Source of the DNA: an uncultured Bacteroidota bacterium
GTDB taxonomy: Bacteria > Bacteroidota > Bacteroidia > UKL13-3
NCBI GenBank assembly: GCA_903910445.1
Contig: CAIVZR010000035.1
Location: forward strand, 1-64,000
Length of the DNA: 64,000 bases
Direction: 5' to 3'
Under the pieces are notes generated by a model. The model had not been told where the DNA came from. It saw only the letters and a list, made by a program, of their open reading frames with translations, and did not search any database. The translations under genes were made by a program, and so were the position numbers. This document shows positions 17,703 through 26,192 of the stretch, in pieces; within the stretch, counting starts at the first letter, position 1, and every line of letters begins with the position of its first letter.

Positions 17703-18619
17703 ATTTTATCGATAAGAAAAGCAATGAAAATGATAGGGAAATAGAAAAAGGATGCAAACATCAATCGCTTAGCATCTTTAATCTCTAATGTTAGATACAA
17801 GCGGAAGGCAGTGTAAATAAAATAAAGAGTTATAATGGCTGCCAAGAGCGTTGAGTAAATTCCTACATAATTAAAGTAGTACATCGCAAAACAAAGAGGT
17901 AATAAAGCAATTGCAAATATTAAACTTTGTAATGCACTGTTTTTATTTCTACCTCCTTTTGATGGAAGCATATTGTAACCAGCTTTTAGATAATCGTCAT
18001 TCAAAATCCAGGCAATGCTCCAAAAGTGTGGGAACTGCCATACGAATTGAAACACAAAAAGTATGATAGCTCCAGCATCAATGGCTCCAGTATAAGCAAC
18101 CCAACCTATCATGGGTGAGGTAGCACCTGGGAAAGCTCCTACATGCACGCTCCAAGAAGTTACACGTTTCAATGGTGTATATACAAATGCATAACTAATC
18201 AATGAAAGTAAGCCAAGCAATCCAGTTAATTTATTCAAGCCGAAACCTAAAATCAATACTCCAGATATTCCTAAAATCAAGCAGAAAATGCTTGCTTCCA
18301 AAAGTCCTAGGCGTTGTGTTGCCATCGGCCTGTTTTCAGTACGAGTCATTAACTTATCGTAGTTGCGCTCAATAATTTGATTGATTCCATTGGATGCTCC
18401 AACAATTAGTAAACCTCCCAAACAAAGATTGATAAAATCAACCCACACGATTCCTCCTTTGCAGGCAAGCAAATACCCCATCGCCGATGAAAATACCACC
18501 GAGAATGAAAGTCGGAACTTCATTAACTGACCATAATCCTTCAAGCGATGCTTGAGAGAGTAAGTAGTTGAAGCATTAATTGCTATTGCTTTTTCTTGCA
18601 TGTTCAATGGAAGTATCAT
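17699..18619 (-). CDS. ctaB: Protoheme IX farnesyltransferase (heme O synthase)
   Basis: This UbiA-family prenyltransferase adds a farnesyl group to heme B to give heme O. The conserved NGINQIIERNYDKLMTRTENRP carries the first aspartate-rich polyprenyl-binding region, and the second lies in FPHFWSIAWILNDDYLKAGYNMLP. Eight or nine helices follow the family layout, and 306 residues is the usual length. An ATG at 18601 (MQEKAIAI) is a possible later start. It sits inside the cox block, as expected for heme A supply. Confidence 0.95.
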   Translation of the reverse strand: MILPLNMQEKAIAINASTTYSLKHRLKDYGQLMKFRLSFSVVFSSAMGYLLACKGGIVWVDFINLCLGGLLIVGASNGINQIIERNYDKLMTRTENRPMATQRLGLLEASIFCLILGISGVLILGFGLNKLTGLLGLLSLISYAFVYTPLKRVTSWSVHVGAFPGATSPMIGWVAYTGAIDAGAIILFVFQFVWQFPHFWSIAWILNDDYLKAGYNMLPSKGGRNKNSALQSLIFAIALLPLCFAMYYFNYVGIYSTLLAAIITLYFIYTAFRLYLTLEIKDAKRLMFASFFYFPIIFIAFLIDKI

Positions 18620-18706
18620 TGTACTTCCTTTATATAATTTATCTTTAATATCACCATCAGGCTTGCCCGATGGATTGTTATCTAATCATGTTTAATTGGG
18701 TGGATA

Positions 18707-19213
18707 CTAATTTTCAATTGCTTGTTTCTGGTTTTTTTTTGACTGTATTCCTATATACAAAAGAATAGCAGAAAGAATCAGCATTGTCAAATTAAGGTTG
18801 AAACTTGTTGAACCAATATTTGTAAGTATATGAAGCATTTCAAATAATAAAGTTACAAATGCTAACAGTGAAACTAAAATACGAATTCGTAAAATCCTCA
18901 TTCTTATTGAAATCAAAAAGTGAATGAACAAGAGGCCTAATGCGAATGTTTCTGTATAAAGAAAAACACTCATTAACCATACTTTGGCAATCACATAATT
19001 AAAATCAGCCCCCGATGCTATTTTATAAGTTACACGATAGTCATTAGGCAAGGTGCATTCACATGAAGGAGGCACCCAATAACCATAACATTTAGGCCAA
19101 TTAGGGCAACTATCCGAACTTCCTGAGGCTTTTACTAGAACCCCCATCCCAATTAATAAACAAAGAACTATAAAGGCAAAACAGCTAATTTTATTGAACT
19201 TCTTAACTGTCAT
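18707..19213 (-). CDS. Half-length CtaA/COX15-like membrane protein
   Basis: The 168-residue protein has four helices. The loop after helix 1 carries SCPNWPKCYGYWVPPS with C36 and C42, which matches the conserved cysteine pair and C-P-x-W-P-x-C-x-G signature of heme A synthase. Full CtaA has about 300-340 residues in two homologous halves; only the first is present. The helix-2 E-x-x-x-H-R motif and the histidine expected near residue 139 are not seen (the latter reads NLNLTML). It therefore may not bind heme like true CtaA. It could be a degenerate paralogue or an assembly factor. The remaining 87 bases before ctaB do not encode a second half. Confidence 0.7.
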   Translation of the reverse strand: MTVKKFNKISCFAFIVLCLLIGMGVLVKASGSSDSCPNWPKCYGYWVPPSCECTLPNDYRVTYKIASGADFNYVIAKVWLMSVFLYTETFALGLLFIHFLISIRMRILRIRILVSLLAFVTLLFEMLHILTNIGSTSFNLNLTMLILSAILLYIGIQSKKNQKQAIEN

Positions 19214-19254
19214 ACACCTTGGCTATTAATACTCCTCCGCCAATCTCACCATTT

Positions 19255-19279
19255 CAATCCTGATCTAATATCAGGATTG
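19255..19279. other. Perfect 10-bp stem-loop between coxA and the CtaA-like gene
   Basis: CAATCCTGAT and ATCAGGATTG are separated by five bases, directly after the coxA stop. No T-tract follows on the minus strand, so it is not a classical terminator. It may protect the 3' end of coxBA mRNA after processing or reduce readthrough. Confidence 0.6.
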
Positions 19280-19282
19280 GTA

Positions 19283-21187
19283 TTATAATACTCCGAGTCT
19301 CATTCCCAATTTCTTGAACCAGCTAAAATGAACTACTGATTCTGATTTTGCATCTGAACTGCTCACTTCATTATGAGCTGAAGCAGCACCATGTGGATCG
19401 CCAGCCCATTCAACAGGAACTACGTCATCAGGCACATTTTGTGGTACAAAATCTTCAACTGCATCCGGACGGCTATAATCATATGGCCAACGGTATACTT
19501 TTGGTACTTCTCCTGGCCAGTTACCGTGTATTTGTTCAACTGGGGCAGTCCACTCTAAAGTGTTAGAACCCCAAGGGTTTTGAACCGATTTCTTACCGAA
19601 GAAAATACTTGAAACGAAATTGTATAAGAAGATTAATTGTGCAAATGAACCAATGATAGCTCCAATGGTGATGAACTCATTCATATCATTCCAAATTGCA
19701 AATTGATCCCAAGCAGTGAATGCATAATAACGACGTGGCACACCACCCAATCCCATAAAGTGCATTGGGAAGAACACCATATACACCCCGATTAAGCTTA
19801 ACCAGAAGTGTAAATAACCCAATTGAGGGTTCATCATACGACCGTACATACGTGGGAACCAGTGGTAAACTCCACATAATAATCCGAAAATTGCTGAACT
19901 TCCCATTACAATATGGAAATGCGCTACTACGAAATAACTATCGTGTAATGGAATATCTAAAGCAGCATTTCCTAAGAAAATACCAGTTAAACCACCTGTT
20001 ACGAATAAAGAAACCAATCCTACACCAAATAACATGGCTGGAGTAAAACGGATATTACCACGCCACATCGTAGCAAGATAGTTGAAGGTTTTTACTGCTG
20101 AAGGAATTGCTACCAAGAAGGTGATGAACATAAAGACAGATCCGAATAAAGGATTCATCCCAGTTACAAACATATGATGTCCCCAAACGAAGAAAGAAAC
20201 ACCGGCAATACCCATAATAGAACCAATCATTGCTTTGTATCCAAAGATCGGTTTACGTGAATTGGTTGCTACCACCTCTGAAGTGATACCCAAAGCAGGC
20301 AAGATGATGATATAAACCTCCGGATGGCCTAAGAACCAGAACAAATGTTGCCATAAGATTGGGCTACCACCTGCATTGGTTAAGGCATGTCCGTCGATGA
20401 AAATCTCCGACAAGTAGAATGAAGTTCCAAAGCTTCTATCGAATACCAATAATAAACTTCCGCTTAGTAAAACAGGGAATGATAAAATACCTAAAACTGC
20501 GGTAAAGAAGAATGCCCACATTGTTAATGGCAAACGAGTCATGGTTAAACCATGAGTACGCATATTCAAAATTGTTACAACGTAGTTGATACCTCCCAAG
20601 AGTGATGAACCAATGAAGAAAATCATGGACACCAACCATAAGGTCATACCCAATCCAGATCCAGGCATTGCTTTCGGCAATGCACTAAGTGGTGGGTAAA
20701 CTGTCCAACCTCCTGAAGCCGGTCCGGTTTGTACGAACAACGACGACATCAAGATAACGCTGGAAGCGAAGAAGAACCAATACGACAACATATTCAAGAA
20801 AGGAGATGCCATATCGCGGCAACCTACTTGATAAGGAATTAATAAGTTACTGAATGTCCCACTCAAACCAGCTGTCAATACGAAGAAAACCATGATGGTT
20901 CCGTGCATTGTTACCAAAGCCATGTAAAAATCGGGGTTGATATGACCATCAGTTGACCATCTTCCAAATAAGGTATCAAAAATAGGGAAGCTTTTATCAG
21001 GCCAAGCCAATTGCATACGGAAGAGAACAGACATGGTCATTCCAATCAATCCCATAATCAATCCTGTAATAAGGAATTGTTTTGAGATCATTTTATGATC
21101 CATACTGAAAATGTACTTGGAAATAAAACTCTGCTCGTGATGCTCGTGTTCGTCGTGGTGCATAGTTTCGGAAGCTACGTTACTCAT
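19283..21187 (-). CDS. ctaD: Cytochrome c oxidase subunit I
   Basis: The 634-residue catalytic subunit reduces oxygen at the heme a3-CuB centre. Visible ligand motifs are MHGTIMVFF (low-spin heme), WQHLFWFLGHPEVYIIILP (CuB histidine and the cross-linked tyrosine region), the WGHHMFVTGM segment, and HDSYFVVAHFHIVMGS (heme a3 and heme a ligands). The HPEVY motif marks the A-type family. An N-terminal histidine-rich tail (HHDEHEHHEQ) precedes helix 1. coxB lies 37 bases upstream on the same strand. Confidence 0.97.
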   Translation of the reverse strand: MSNVASETMHHDEHEHHEQSFISKYIFSMDHKMISKQFLITGLIMGLIGMTMSVLFRMQLAWPDKSFPIFDTLFGRWSTDGHINPDFYMALVTMHGTIMVFFVLTAGLSGTFSNLLIPYQVGCRDMASPFLNMLSYWFFFASSVILMSSLFVQTGPASGGWTVYPPLSALPKAMPGSGLGMTLWLVSMIFFIGSSLLGGINYVVTILNMRTHGLTMTRLPLTMWAFFFTAVLGILSFPVLLSGSLLLVFDRSFGTSFYLSEIFIDGHALTNAGGSPILWQHLFWFLGHPEVYIIILPALGITSEVVATNSRKPIFGYKAMIGSIMGIAGVSFFVWGHHMFVTGMNPLFGSVFMFITFLVAIPSAVKTFNYLATMWRGNIRFTPAMLFGVGLVSLFVTGGLTGIFLGNAALDIPLHDSYFVVAHFHIVMGSSAIFGLLCGVYHWFPRMYGRMMNPQLGYLHFWLSLIGVYMVFFPMHFMGLGGVPRRYYAFTAWDQFAIWNDMNEFITIGAIIGSFAQLIFLYNFVSSIFFGKKSVQNPWGSNTLEWTAPVEQIHGNWPGEVPKVYRWPYDYSRPDAVEDFVPQNVPDDVVPVEWAGDPHGAASAHNEVSSSDAKSESVVHFSWFKKLGMRLGVL

Positions 21188-21224
21188 ATTTGTAAAAGTA
21201 ATTTAATCGATTTGACTTTAAAAA

Positions 21225-22700
21225 TTATTTAAGTGCTGCTGTTTTGTTTGTAGAAACGGTATCAGTAGCTGGAACAACTACCGGATTCTCTGCCTGGTAT
21301 GGCGATTTCAATGTTGCTAACCAATGTTCATATTCTTCTTTGGTTTCAACAATTACTACCATCTTCATTAAATAATGACTAGCGCCACATATTTTATTGC
21401 ATAATAACATGTAATCCCATGTGTTATAAGCTGGATCATTTGGATGCTCCTCTTGTAAACGAGCACGCATTTCTTTGGTGGTCACAATGGGAGTGAAAAT
21501 TTGAGAAGTTGGAATCCCTGGTACCGCATTCATCTGAACACGTAAATTGGGAATAAACGCTGAGTGAATAACATCTTGTGAGCGTAAATTCATAACGACA
21601 GGTTGGTTAACAACAAGATGCACCTCTCCAACATTTAAAATATCATCGTGACTTGCTACATCCTTATAGTCCATTCCTACAAAGTTGGCACCTCCAATTT
21701 TATGGTAATCGTGTTTACCTAATTTTCCATCTGGCCCAGCATAACGAACGGTCCAGTCGAATTGACGAGCGAATAACTCAATCTCATAGGCATTTTGAGG
21801 TTTGTCTTGCATAGTAATTCCATTCCATGTTTTTAAACCATATACTAATAAAGATACTAATACAATAGATGGGATAATAGTCCACCAGAATTCAATCTGG
21901 TTGTTATGAGGGTAGTAGAATGCTTTTGTTCCTTCTCCTTTATGACGATAAAAATACGGGAAGGTAAAGGCCAAAAACTGACACAATATGAAAACAATAC
22001 CGGTAATGGTTAAGGTTACCATGAACATTTGATCTAATACTTTACCATGTTCAGTACCAGCTCCTACAGAAAAATAGGTATAAGGGGCATATTTAGTAAA
22101 ATAATGATAAATATACATTGAACCAGCAATTAACATTACTGGGAACATGATTGCATTGATTTTGTTCCAATTAATCAGCTCTTTTCCTAAAAGCTTAGAT
22201 ACTTTACTTTCAATGCTAAGTGATAATACCAAGAGGGCAAATAGTAAAATTGCCAAGAGTACATACACCCAGGCACTTGTATCTTCTGCCGGTTGCCCAC
22301 CATCGGTAGCAGCAGCAACTGGTGCTTTAGCAGCGGCAGGTGCAGGAGCATTTTCAACATAAACTAAAATATTCTTAATGTCGCCATCCGATAAATTTCC
22401 GAATGCCGTCATTTGAACACCTTTGTATTCATTAAAAATGGCTACCGCTTCAGGATCATTTGTAGCACGAAGTGCAGCATTGTCTTTTACCCATTTAATA
22501 ATCCAAGCTTCCTTACGTCTGCTGGTTACTCCACGCAGTGCTGGGCCGGTTACTTTTTTGTCGAGTGCATGACAGGTGGCACAATTGGTTTTAAATAGCT
22601 TTTCGCCGTTTGTGAAACCGGGGTCTTTTGTCATATCGGCAGCAAAAGCTCCGAATCCAAAAACCAGGATAACAGTTAACAAAGCAAATACTTTCTTCAT
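21225..22700 (-). CDS. coxB: Cytochrome c oxidase subunit II with N-terminal cytochrome c domain
   Basis: From the ATG at 22700 the product has 491 residues. A signal peptide (to AFAA) leads into a mono-heme cytochrome c domain with C40-A-T-C43-H44 and likely Met97 as sixth ligand. About four membrane helices follow, then a cupredoxin domain with the CuA ligands in DVIHS and C434, C438, H442 and M445 (LCNKICGASHYLM). The glutamate normally between the two cysteines is replaced (CNKIC). In well-known caa3 enzymes the cytochrome c is fused to the C-terminus, so this order is different. The frame runs upstream to 22775, but the signal peptide fixes the later start. Confidence 0.93.
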   Translation of the reverse strand: MKKVFALLTVILVFGFGAFAADMTKDPGFTNGEKLFKTNCATCHALDKKVTGPALRGVTSRRKEAWIIKWVKDNAALRATNDPEAVAIFNEYKGVQMTAFGNLSDGDIKNILVYVENAPAPAAAKAPVAAATDGGQPAEDTSAWVYVLLAILLFALLVLSLSIESKVSKLLGKELINWNKINAIMFPVMLIAGSMYIYHYFTKYAPYTYFSVGAGTEHGKVLDQMFMVTLTITGIVFILCQFLAFTFPYFYRHKGEGTKAFYYPHNNQIEFWWTIIPSIVLVSLLVYGLKTWNGITMQDKPQNAYEIELFARQFDWTVRYAGPDGKLGKHDYHKIGGANFVGMDYKDVASHDDILNVGEVHLVVNQPVVMNLRSQDVIHSAFIPNLRVQMNAVPGIPTSQIFTPIVTTKEMRARLQEEHPNDPAYNTWDYMLLCNKICGASHYLMKMVVIVETKEEYEHWLATLKSPYQAENPVVVPATDTVSTNKTAALK

Positions 22701-22792
22701 GTTAAAATGCAGCATATTTTTTAGTATAACAATTGATTGTGAATGTGATTTTAGAAAATGACATATAATTGACATTGCACTAAAATTGCGCG

Positions 22793-22800
22793 CAAAGTTA
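22793..22800 (-). promoter_or_regulatory. Probable -7 box of the cox operon
   Basis: Read on the minus strand this is TAACTTTG, an exact TAnnTTTG. The transcript would have a leader of roughly 87 bases before the coxB ATG. The spacer from here to 23131 holds no gene I can support. Confidence 0.5.
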
Positions 22801-23131
22801 TTTTAAAAATCTATATAATGAAAGGAAAAATCTAAGAATTATTAACAAAATAAAACTACCATATTTCGGACAAAAAGGTACCCTTTGACTGGATTGAAAC
22901 TCAATAAAATCAATGGTATTGGTTTTTTTAAGCGGATGCCTCCCCTGAATAGCAAGCCAAAGGTGCTTTGGTTTTCTACAATGAATGTGGCGCCAACAAG
23001 CTTTTTTTATTCGAATGGGAAATAGTGACAAATCACATTTTTTGGTCTTTTTCCGGATTCATGAAGTACCATTCACCCCCTCAAATTCACCACTCACCGA
23101 TAGTTTGTGGTGATTGACCTAATTCCAATTT

Positions 23132-23158
23132 TTTGCTTGAAAATGCTCCCTACATTTG
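23132..23158 (+). promoter_or_regulatory. Promoter of the LiaF-like gene
   Basis: TACATTTG at 23151-23158 is an exact -7 box. TTTG at 23132-23135 lies 15 bases upstream, slightly short of the usual spacing. Transcription should start near 23164, inside the upstream extension of the frame, which supports the ATG at 23186. Confidence 0.55.
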
Positions 23159-23185
23159 TACCATAAAATTAAAAAATTCAATATC

Positions 23186-23971
23186 ATGCAAGTTCAAAAC
23201 GAAAATTCAAACAACCAAAACCCTATGGAAGATTGGGCAGTAAGCCATCGTAGAGGTAAAGTGATCGGTGGAGTGATTCTTATTATCGCAGGATGTTTGT
23301 TTTTTGCTCGTGAATTAGGTGTTCTTCTCCCTAATTGGCTATTTACCTGGAAAATATTACTTATCACTATTGGAGTATATATTGGTATAAAACATAGTTT
23401 CAGAGGCTTTGGCTGGATGATTCCAATTCTTATCGGCTCGGCATTTTTGGTTCAAGACATCATTCCAACCATTGCAATCAGTCACTTTATTTGGCCAATC
23501 GCATTTATTTTGTTCGGTTTAAGTATGATTTTTCGACCAGGGAGAGATTTTACCGGCAGATATTCCAAGTGGTACAAGGATTCGGGGAATTATTCCAGCA
23601 ACTCTGGATGGAAAGAAGAAATTAGAGGAGATGATTACCTGGAAATCAATTCGGTATTTGGAAGGGTTCAAAAAAGCGTTATTACAAAGGATTTTAAAGG
23701 AGGAGAAATCAATGTGGTATTTGGAGGTGCTGAAATTAATTTGACCCAGGCCGATTTCAATGGTCGAGTAAGTCTAGAGATCAATACTGTATTTGGAGGT
23801 TCTCAAATCATCGTTCCATCCAACTGGGAAATAAAATCGGAACTGACTGCCGTGCTTGGCGGTGTGGAGGATAAAAGAATGTTCCATAAGGATTTATCAA
23901 CCGAGAATGCTAAAGTGCTCGTTCTTAAAGGTGCTGTGGTTTTTGGAGGCATTGAAATTAAAAGCTATTAA
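23186..23971 (+). CDS. LiaF-like membrane protein (DUF5668 plus LiaF C-terminal domain)
   Basis: From MQVQNENSNN the product has 261 residues. Four short helices (about 25-120; GKVIGGVILIIAGCLFFA, WKILLITIGVYIGI and others) form a DUF5668/LiaI-LiaF transmembrane region. The C-terminal part has the repeated beta pattern INSVFGRVQK, INVVFGGAEINL, INTVFGGSQIIVP, LTAVLGGVED and VVFGGIEIKSY, typical of the LiaF C-terminal sheet. In Gram-positive bacteria LiaF restrains a sensor kinase. Here a LytS/LytR-type pair follows after one small gene, so a link to envelope-stress signalling is a plausible inference. Confidence 0.85.
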   Translation: MQVQNENSNNQNPMEDWAVSHRRGKVIGGVILIIAGCLFFARELGVLLPNWLFTWKILLITIGVYIGIKHSFRGFGWMIPILIGSAFLVQDIIPTIAISHFIWPIAFILFGLSMIFRPGRDFTGRYSKWYKDSGNYSSNSGWKEEIRGDDYLEINSVFGRVQKSVITKDFKGGEINVVFGGAEINLTQADFNGRVSLEINTVFGGSQIIVPSNWEIKSELTAVLGGVEDKRMFHKDLSTENAKVLVLKGAVVFGGIEIKSY

Positions 23972-23996
23972 ACACAATAACGAATAAAGAGTTTAA

Positions 23997-24344
23997 ATGA
24001 GCTGGTATTTAGCATCCTTAGTGTTTCAGATACATATCTCTGCACATCATACCAAACAGCAATTCGAAACACAATGGCGATTGGTGGAAGCTGAGACTGA
24101 GAAAGGCGCTTACGAAAAACTTCAGCTATTAGGCTTACAAGAGCAGGATAGCTTCATTAACGACAAGAATCAAATTGTACAGTGGGAATATATCGGCACT
24201 CCGAATATTCAGAAACTTGATAACTTAAATGATGGAATCAAATTATTATCCAATATCAATGCCCCAGAGGAAGGAATACAGTATCGATCGTTCATTGTTG
24301 AGAAATCGAAAGCCAATGAAATGAAATACGAAGGATTCGTTTAA
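23997..24344 (+). CDS. DUF4288 domain protein
   Basis: The 115-residue protein begins MSWYLASLVFQI and continues with FETQWRLVEAETEKGAYEKL and WEYIGTPNIQKL, the pattern of the small DUF4288 family. No function is known. It lies 25 bases after the LiaF-like gene and 14 bases before the kinase gene, so all four genes to 26130 probably form one operon. Confidence 0.75.
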   Translation: MSWYLASLVFQIHISAHHTKQQFETQWRLVEAETEKGAYEKLQLLGLQEQDSFINDKNQIVQWEYIGTPNIQKLDNLNDGIKLLSNINAPEEGIQYRSFIVEKSKANEMKYEGFV

Positions 24345-24358
24345 TTTGCATCACTACA

Positions 24359-25396
24359 TTGACTAAATTTTCCTTTACATATCTGCAATTACTTATTGGC
24401 TATTCCAGCTGGTGGTTGTTCTGGTTTTTTACACAGTTTCTATTGCTTCATCATTATGGTTTGAACTTCGAAACCGCCATCATTGATGCATTGGTCTCAA
24501 ATTTGCTTCTCGCTATTGGCGGCTTTATCATTCAAAATACCTATCGCTACTATCAACCGGGCTCAGGCAATCGATTCCAAAGTGTTGGAGGAGGAATAAT
24601 ACTAATCATACTTTTAGTTCAGCTATCACGTATAATCATTGGTTTTATCTATTCAGATGATTTGGTTTTCCTGCATTTTTATGATGAATCTATCCCAATA
24701 CGTTATGCTTTTTTTACTTTGATGATTGTTTTTCTTACAGCCTTTAGTTGGTTATGGTATGGAACAAAAGAGCAGCGTGAAATAAGAAGCAGAAGACAAG
24801 AAGCAGAGAAACTCTTGAAAGATGCAGAATTGAGTCGGCTAAGACAACAGCTCAATCCGCACTTTTTGTTTAATAGCTTAAACTCCATAAGTGCACTTGC
24901 GGGCTCAAAGCCAGAAATAGCTCGCAAGATGATTCAACAACTTTCGGAATTCTTAAGAGGGACACTAAAAAAAGATGAGTTGGAATTGGTAACATTTGAT
25001 GAAGAAATGCATCACCTAAGTTTGTATCTAGAAATAGAAAAGGTGCGTTTCGGTCACCGATTGAATATTGAAATTGAAACAAGTGAAGATTCTAAAGTGA
25101 TGAAGTTACCCAGCCTATTACTTCAACCTATTGTAGAGAATGCAATCAAGTTTGGGCTCTATGATACCATCGACGAGGTTACCATTAATATTAAAGCACA
25201 AGTGGTGTCATCGATGCTCGAAATAATAATTGCCAATCCATACGATATGAATACTGCCATGCAAAAACAAGGTGAAGGATTTGGATTAAGTTCGGTACAA
25301 CGCCGATTGCAATTAATCTATGCACGCCCCGATCTAATAGCAATTAGCAAAGAAGAAAATAAGTTTACCACCCGAATTCTCATCCCGCAACAATGA
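24359..25396 (+). CDS. LytS/YehU-type sensor histidine kinase
   Basis: The 345-residue protein has four N-terminal helices (about 10-135) and a short coiled segment. The His_kinase domain of the LytS family follows, with H168 in QLNPHFLFNSLNSIS and the ATPase N-box PIVENAIKFG; the G-rich GEGFGLSSVQRRL lies near the C-terminus. It should phosphorylate the response regulator whose ATG overlaps its stop (ATGA). The start is a TTG; no ATG is available before the first helix. The signal is unknown, but the LiaF-like gene upstream points to the envelope. Confidence 0.92.
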   Translation: MTKFSFTYLQLLIGYSSWWLFWFFTQFLLLHHYGLNFETAIIDALVSNLLLAIGGFIIQNTYRYYQPGSGNRFQSVGGGIILIILLVQLSRIIIGFIYSDDLVFLHFYDESIPIRYAFFTLMIVFLTAFSWLWYGTKEQREIRSRRQEAEKLLKDAELSRLRQQLNPHFLFNSLNSISALAGSKPEIARKMIQQLSEFLRGTLKKDELELVTFDEEMHHLSLYLEIEKVRFGHRLNIEIETSEDSKVMKLPSLLLQPIVENAIKFGLYDTIDEVTINIKAQVVSSMLEIIIANPYDMNTAMQKQGEGFGLSSVQRRLQLIYARPDLIAISKEENKFTTRILIPQQ

Positions 25397-26130
25397 TTAA
25401 AGTAATACTAATCGACGACGAACCATTGGCTAGGGCATTGGTTGCTGAATATTTACAATCGTATCCTGACATGGAAGTTGTTGCCGAATGTGGAGATGGA
25501 TTTGAAGGAGTGAAAGCCATTTCTCAATTCCAGCCCGATTTAATTTTCTTGGATATTCAAATGCCTAAAATCAATGGATTCGAAATGCTCGAACTACTTG
25601 ATGTGGTCCCAGAAGTGATATTTACCACAGCTTTTGATGAGTATGCTGTAAAGGCTTTTGAATCGAATGCCATCGATTATTTGCTTAAACCGTTTAGTCA
25701 GGAGCGATTTGATAAGGCAATGCAAAAATGGCTTGGACAGAGAGCGTTGAAAAACAATGTGGCTAACAAAGCATCAAGTATTAGCTTCAATCATTCAGAA
25801 GAATCATCGAGAGTGGTAGTTAAGAATGGAACAAAAATTAAAATTATACCAATCTTAGAAATTATCTATTTGGAAGCATACGATGATTACGTGAAAATAT
25901 ATACCAATGAAGGATACCAGTTAAAGAAAAAAACCATGAGTTATTTCGAATCGGTTTTCGATCCAGCATATTTTCTGAGAGTTCATCGTTCTTTTCTTGT
26001 GCAGCTCAATCAAATTACCCGCATCGAAATGGTTGACAAAAACGCGCATGCTGCCTTATTGAAAAATGGAGTAGAAATTCCATTAAGTCGCGCTGGCTAT
26101 CTAAAACTAAAGGAGATTCTTGGCGTATAA
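25393..26130 (+). CDS. LytTR-family response regulator
   Basis: The receiver domain (1-120) has the acidic pair D8-D9, the phosphoacceptor D54 in FLDIQMP, the threonine in FTTAFDEYA and the lysine in LLKPF. A LytTR DNA-binding domain follows (about 140-245; IIYLEAYDDYVKIYT, FLRVHRSFLVQLNQI, PLSRAGYLKLKEIL). It is the partner of the upstream kinase, with a 4-base overlap. Targets are unknown. LytTR regulators usually bind paired short direct repeats, and none was confidently seen here. Confidence 0.95.
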   Translation: MIKVILIDDEPLARALVAEYLQSYPDMEVVAECGDGFEGVKAISQFQPDLIFLDIQMPKINGFEMLELLDVVPEVIFTTAFDEYAVKAFESNAIDYLLKPFSQERFDKAMQKWLGQRALKNNVANKASSISFNHSEESSRVVVKNGTKIKIIPILEIIYLEAYDDYVKIYTNEGYQLKKKTMSYFESVFDPAYFLRVHRSFLVQLNQITRIEMVDKNAHAALLKNGVEIPLSRAGYLKLKEILGV

Positions 26131-26157
26131 AACATGTAATTATAAAAGAATTTTATA

Positions 26158-26187
26158 TTTGACACTCGTTTGTATTATTCATCTTTG
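26158..26187 (+). promoter_or_regulatory. Promoter of the alpha/beta hydrolase gene, near-leaderless
   Basis: TTTG at 26158-26161 and CATCTTTG at 26180-26187 (one mismatch to TAnnTTTG) are 18 bases apart. Only five bases separate the -7 box from the ATG at 26193. Confidence 0.55.
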
Positions 26188-26192
26188 TAAGT

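Noticed and set aside
18620-18706. Possible missing second half of CtaA by frameshift
   Set aside because: Only 87 bases separate the stop of the half-length protein from ctaB, and no CtaA-like sequence is seen in any frame, so truncation by a recent frameshift is not supported here.
22798-23031. Minus-strand open frame of 77 codons between coxB and the LiaF-like gene
   Set aside because: It runs through the proposed cox promoter, shows no domain or signal peptide, and has the base use of non-coding DNA.
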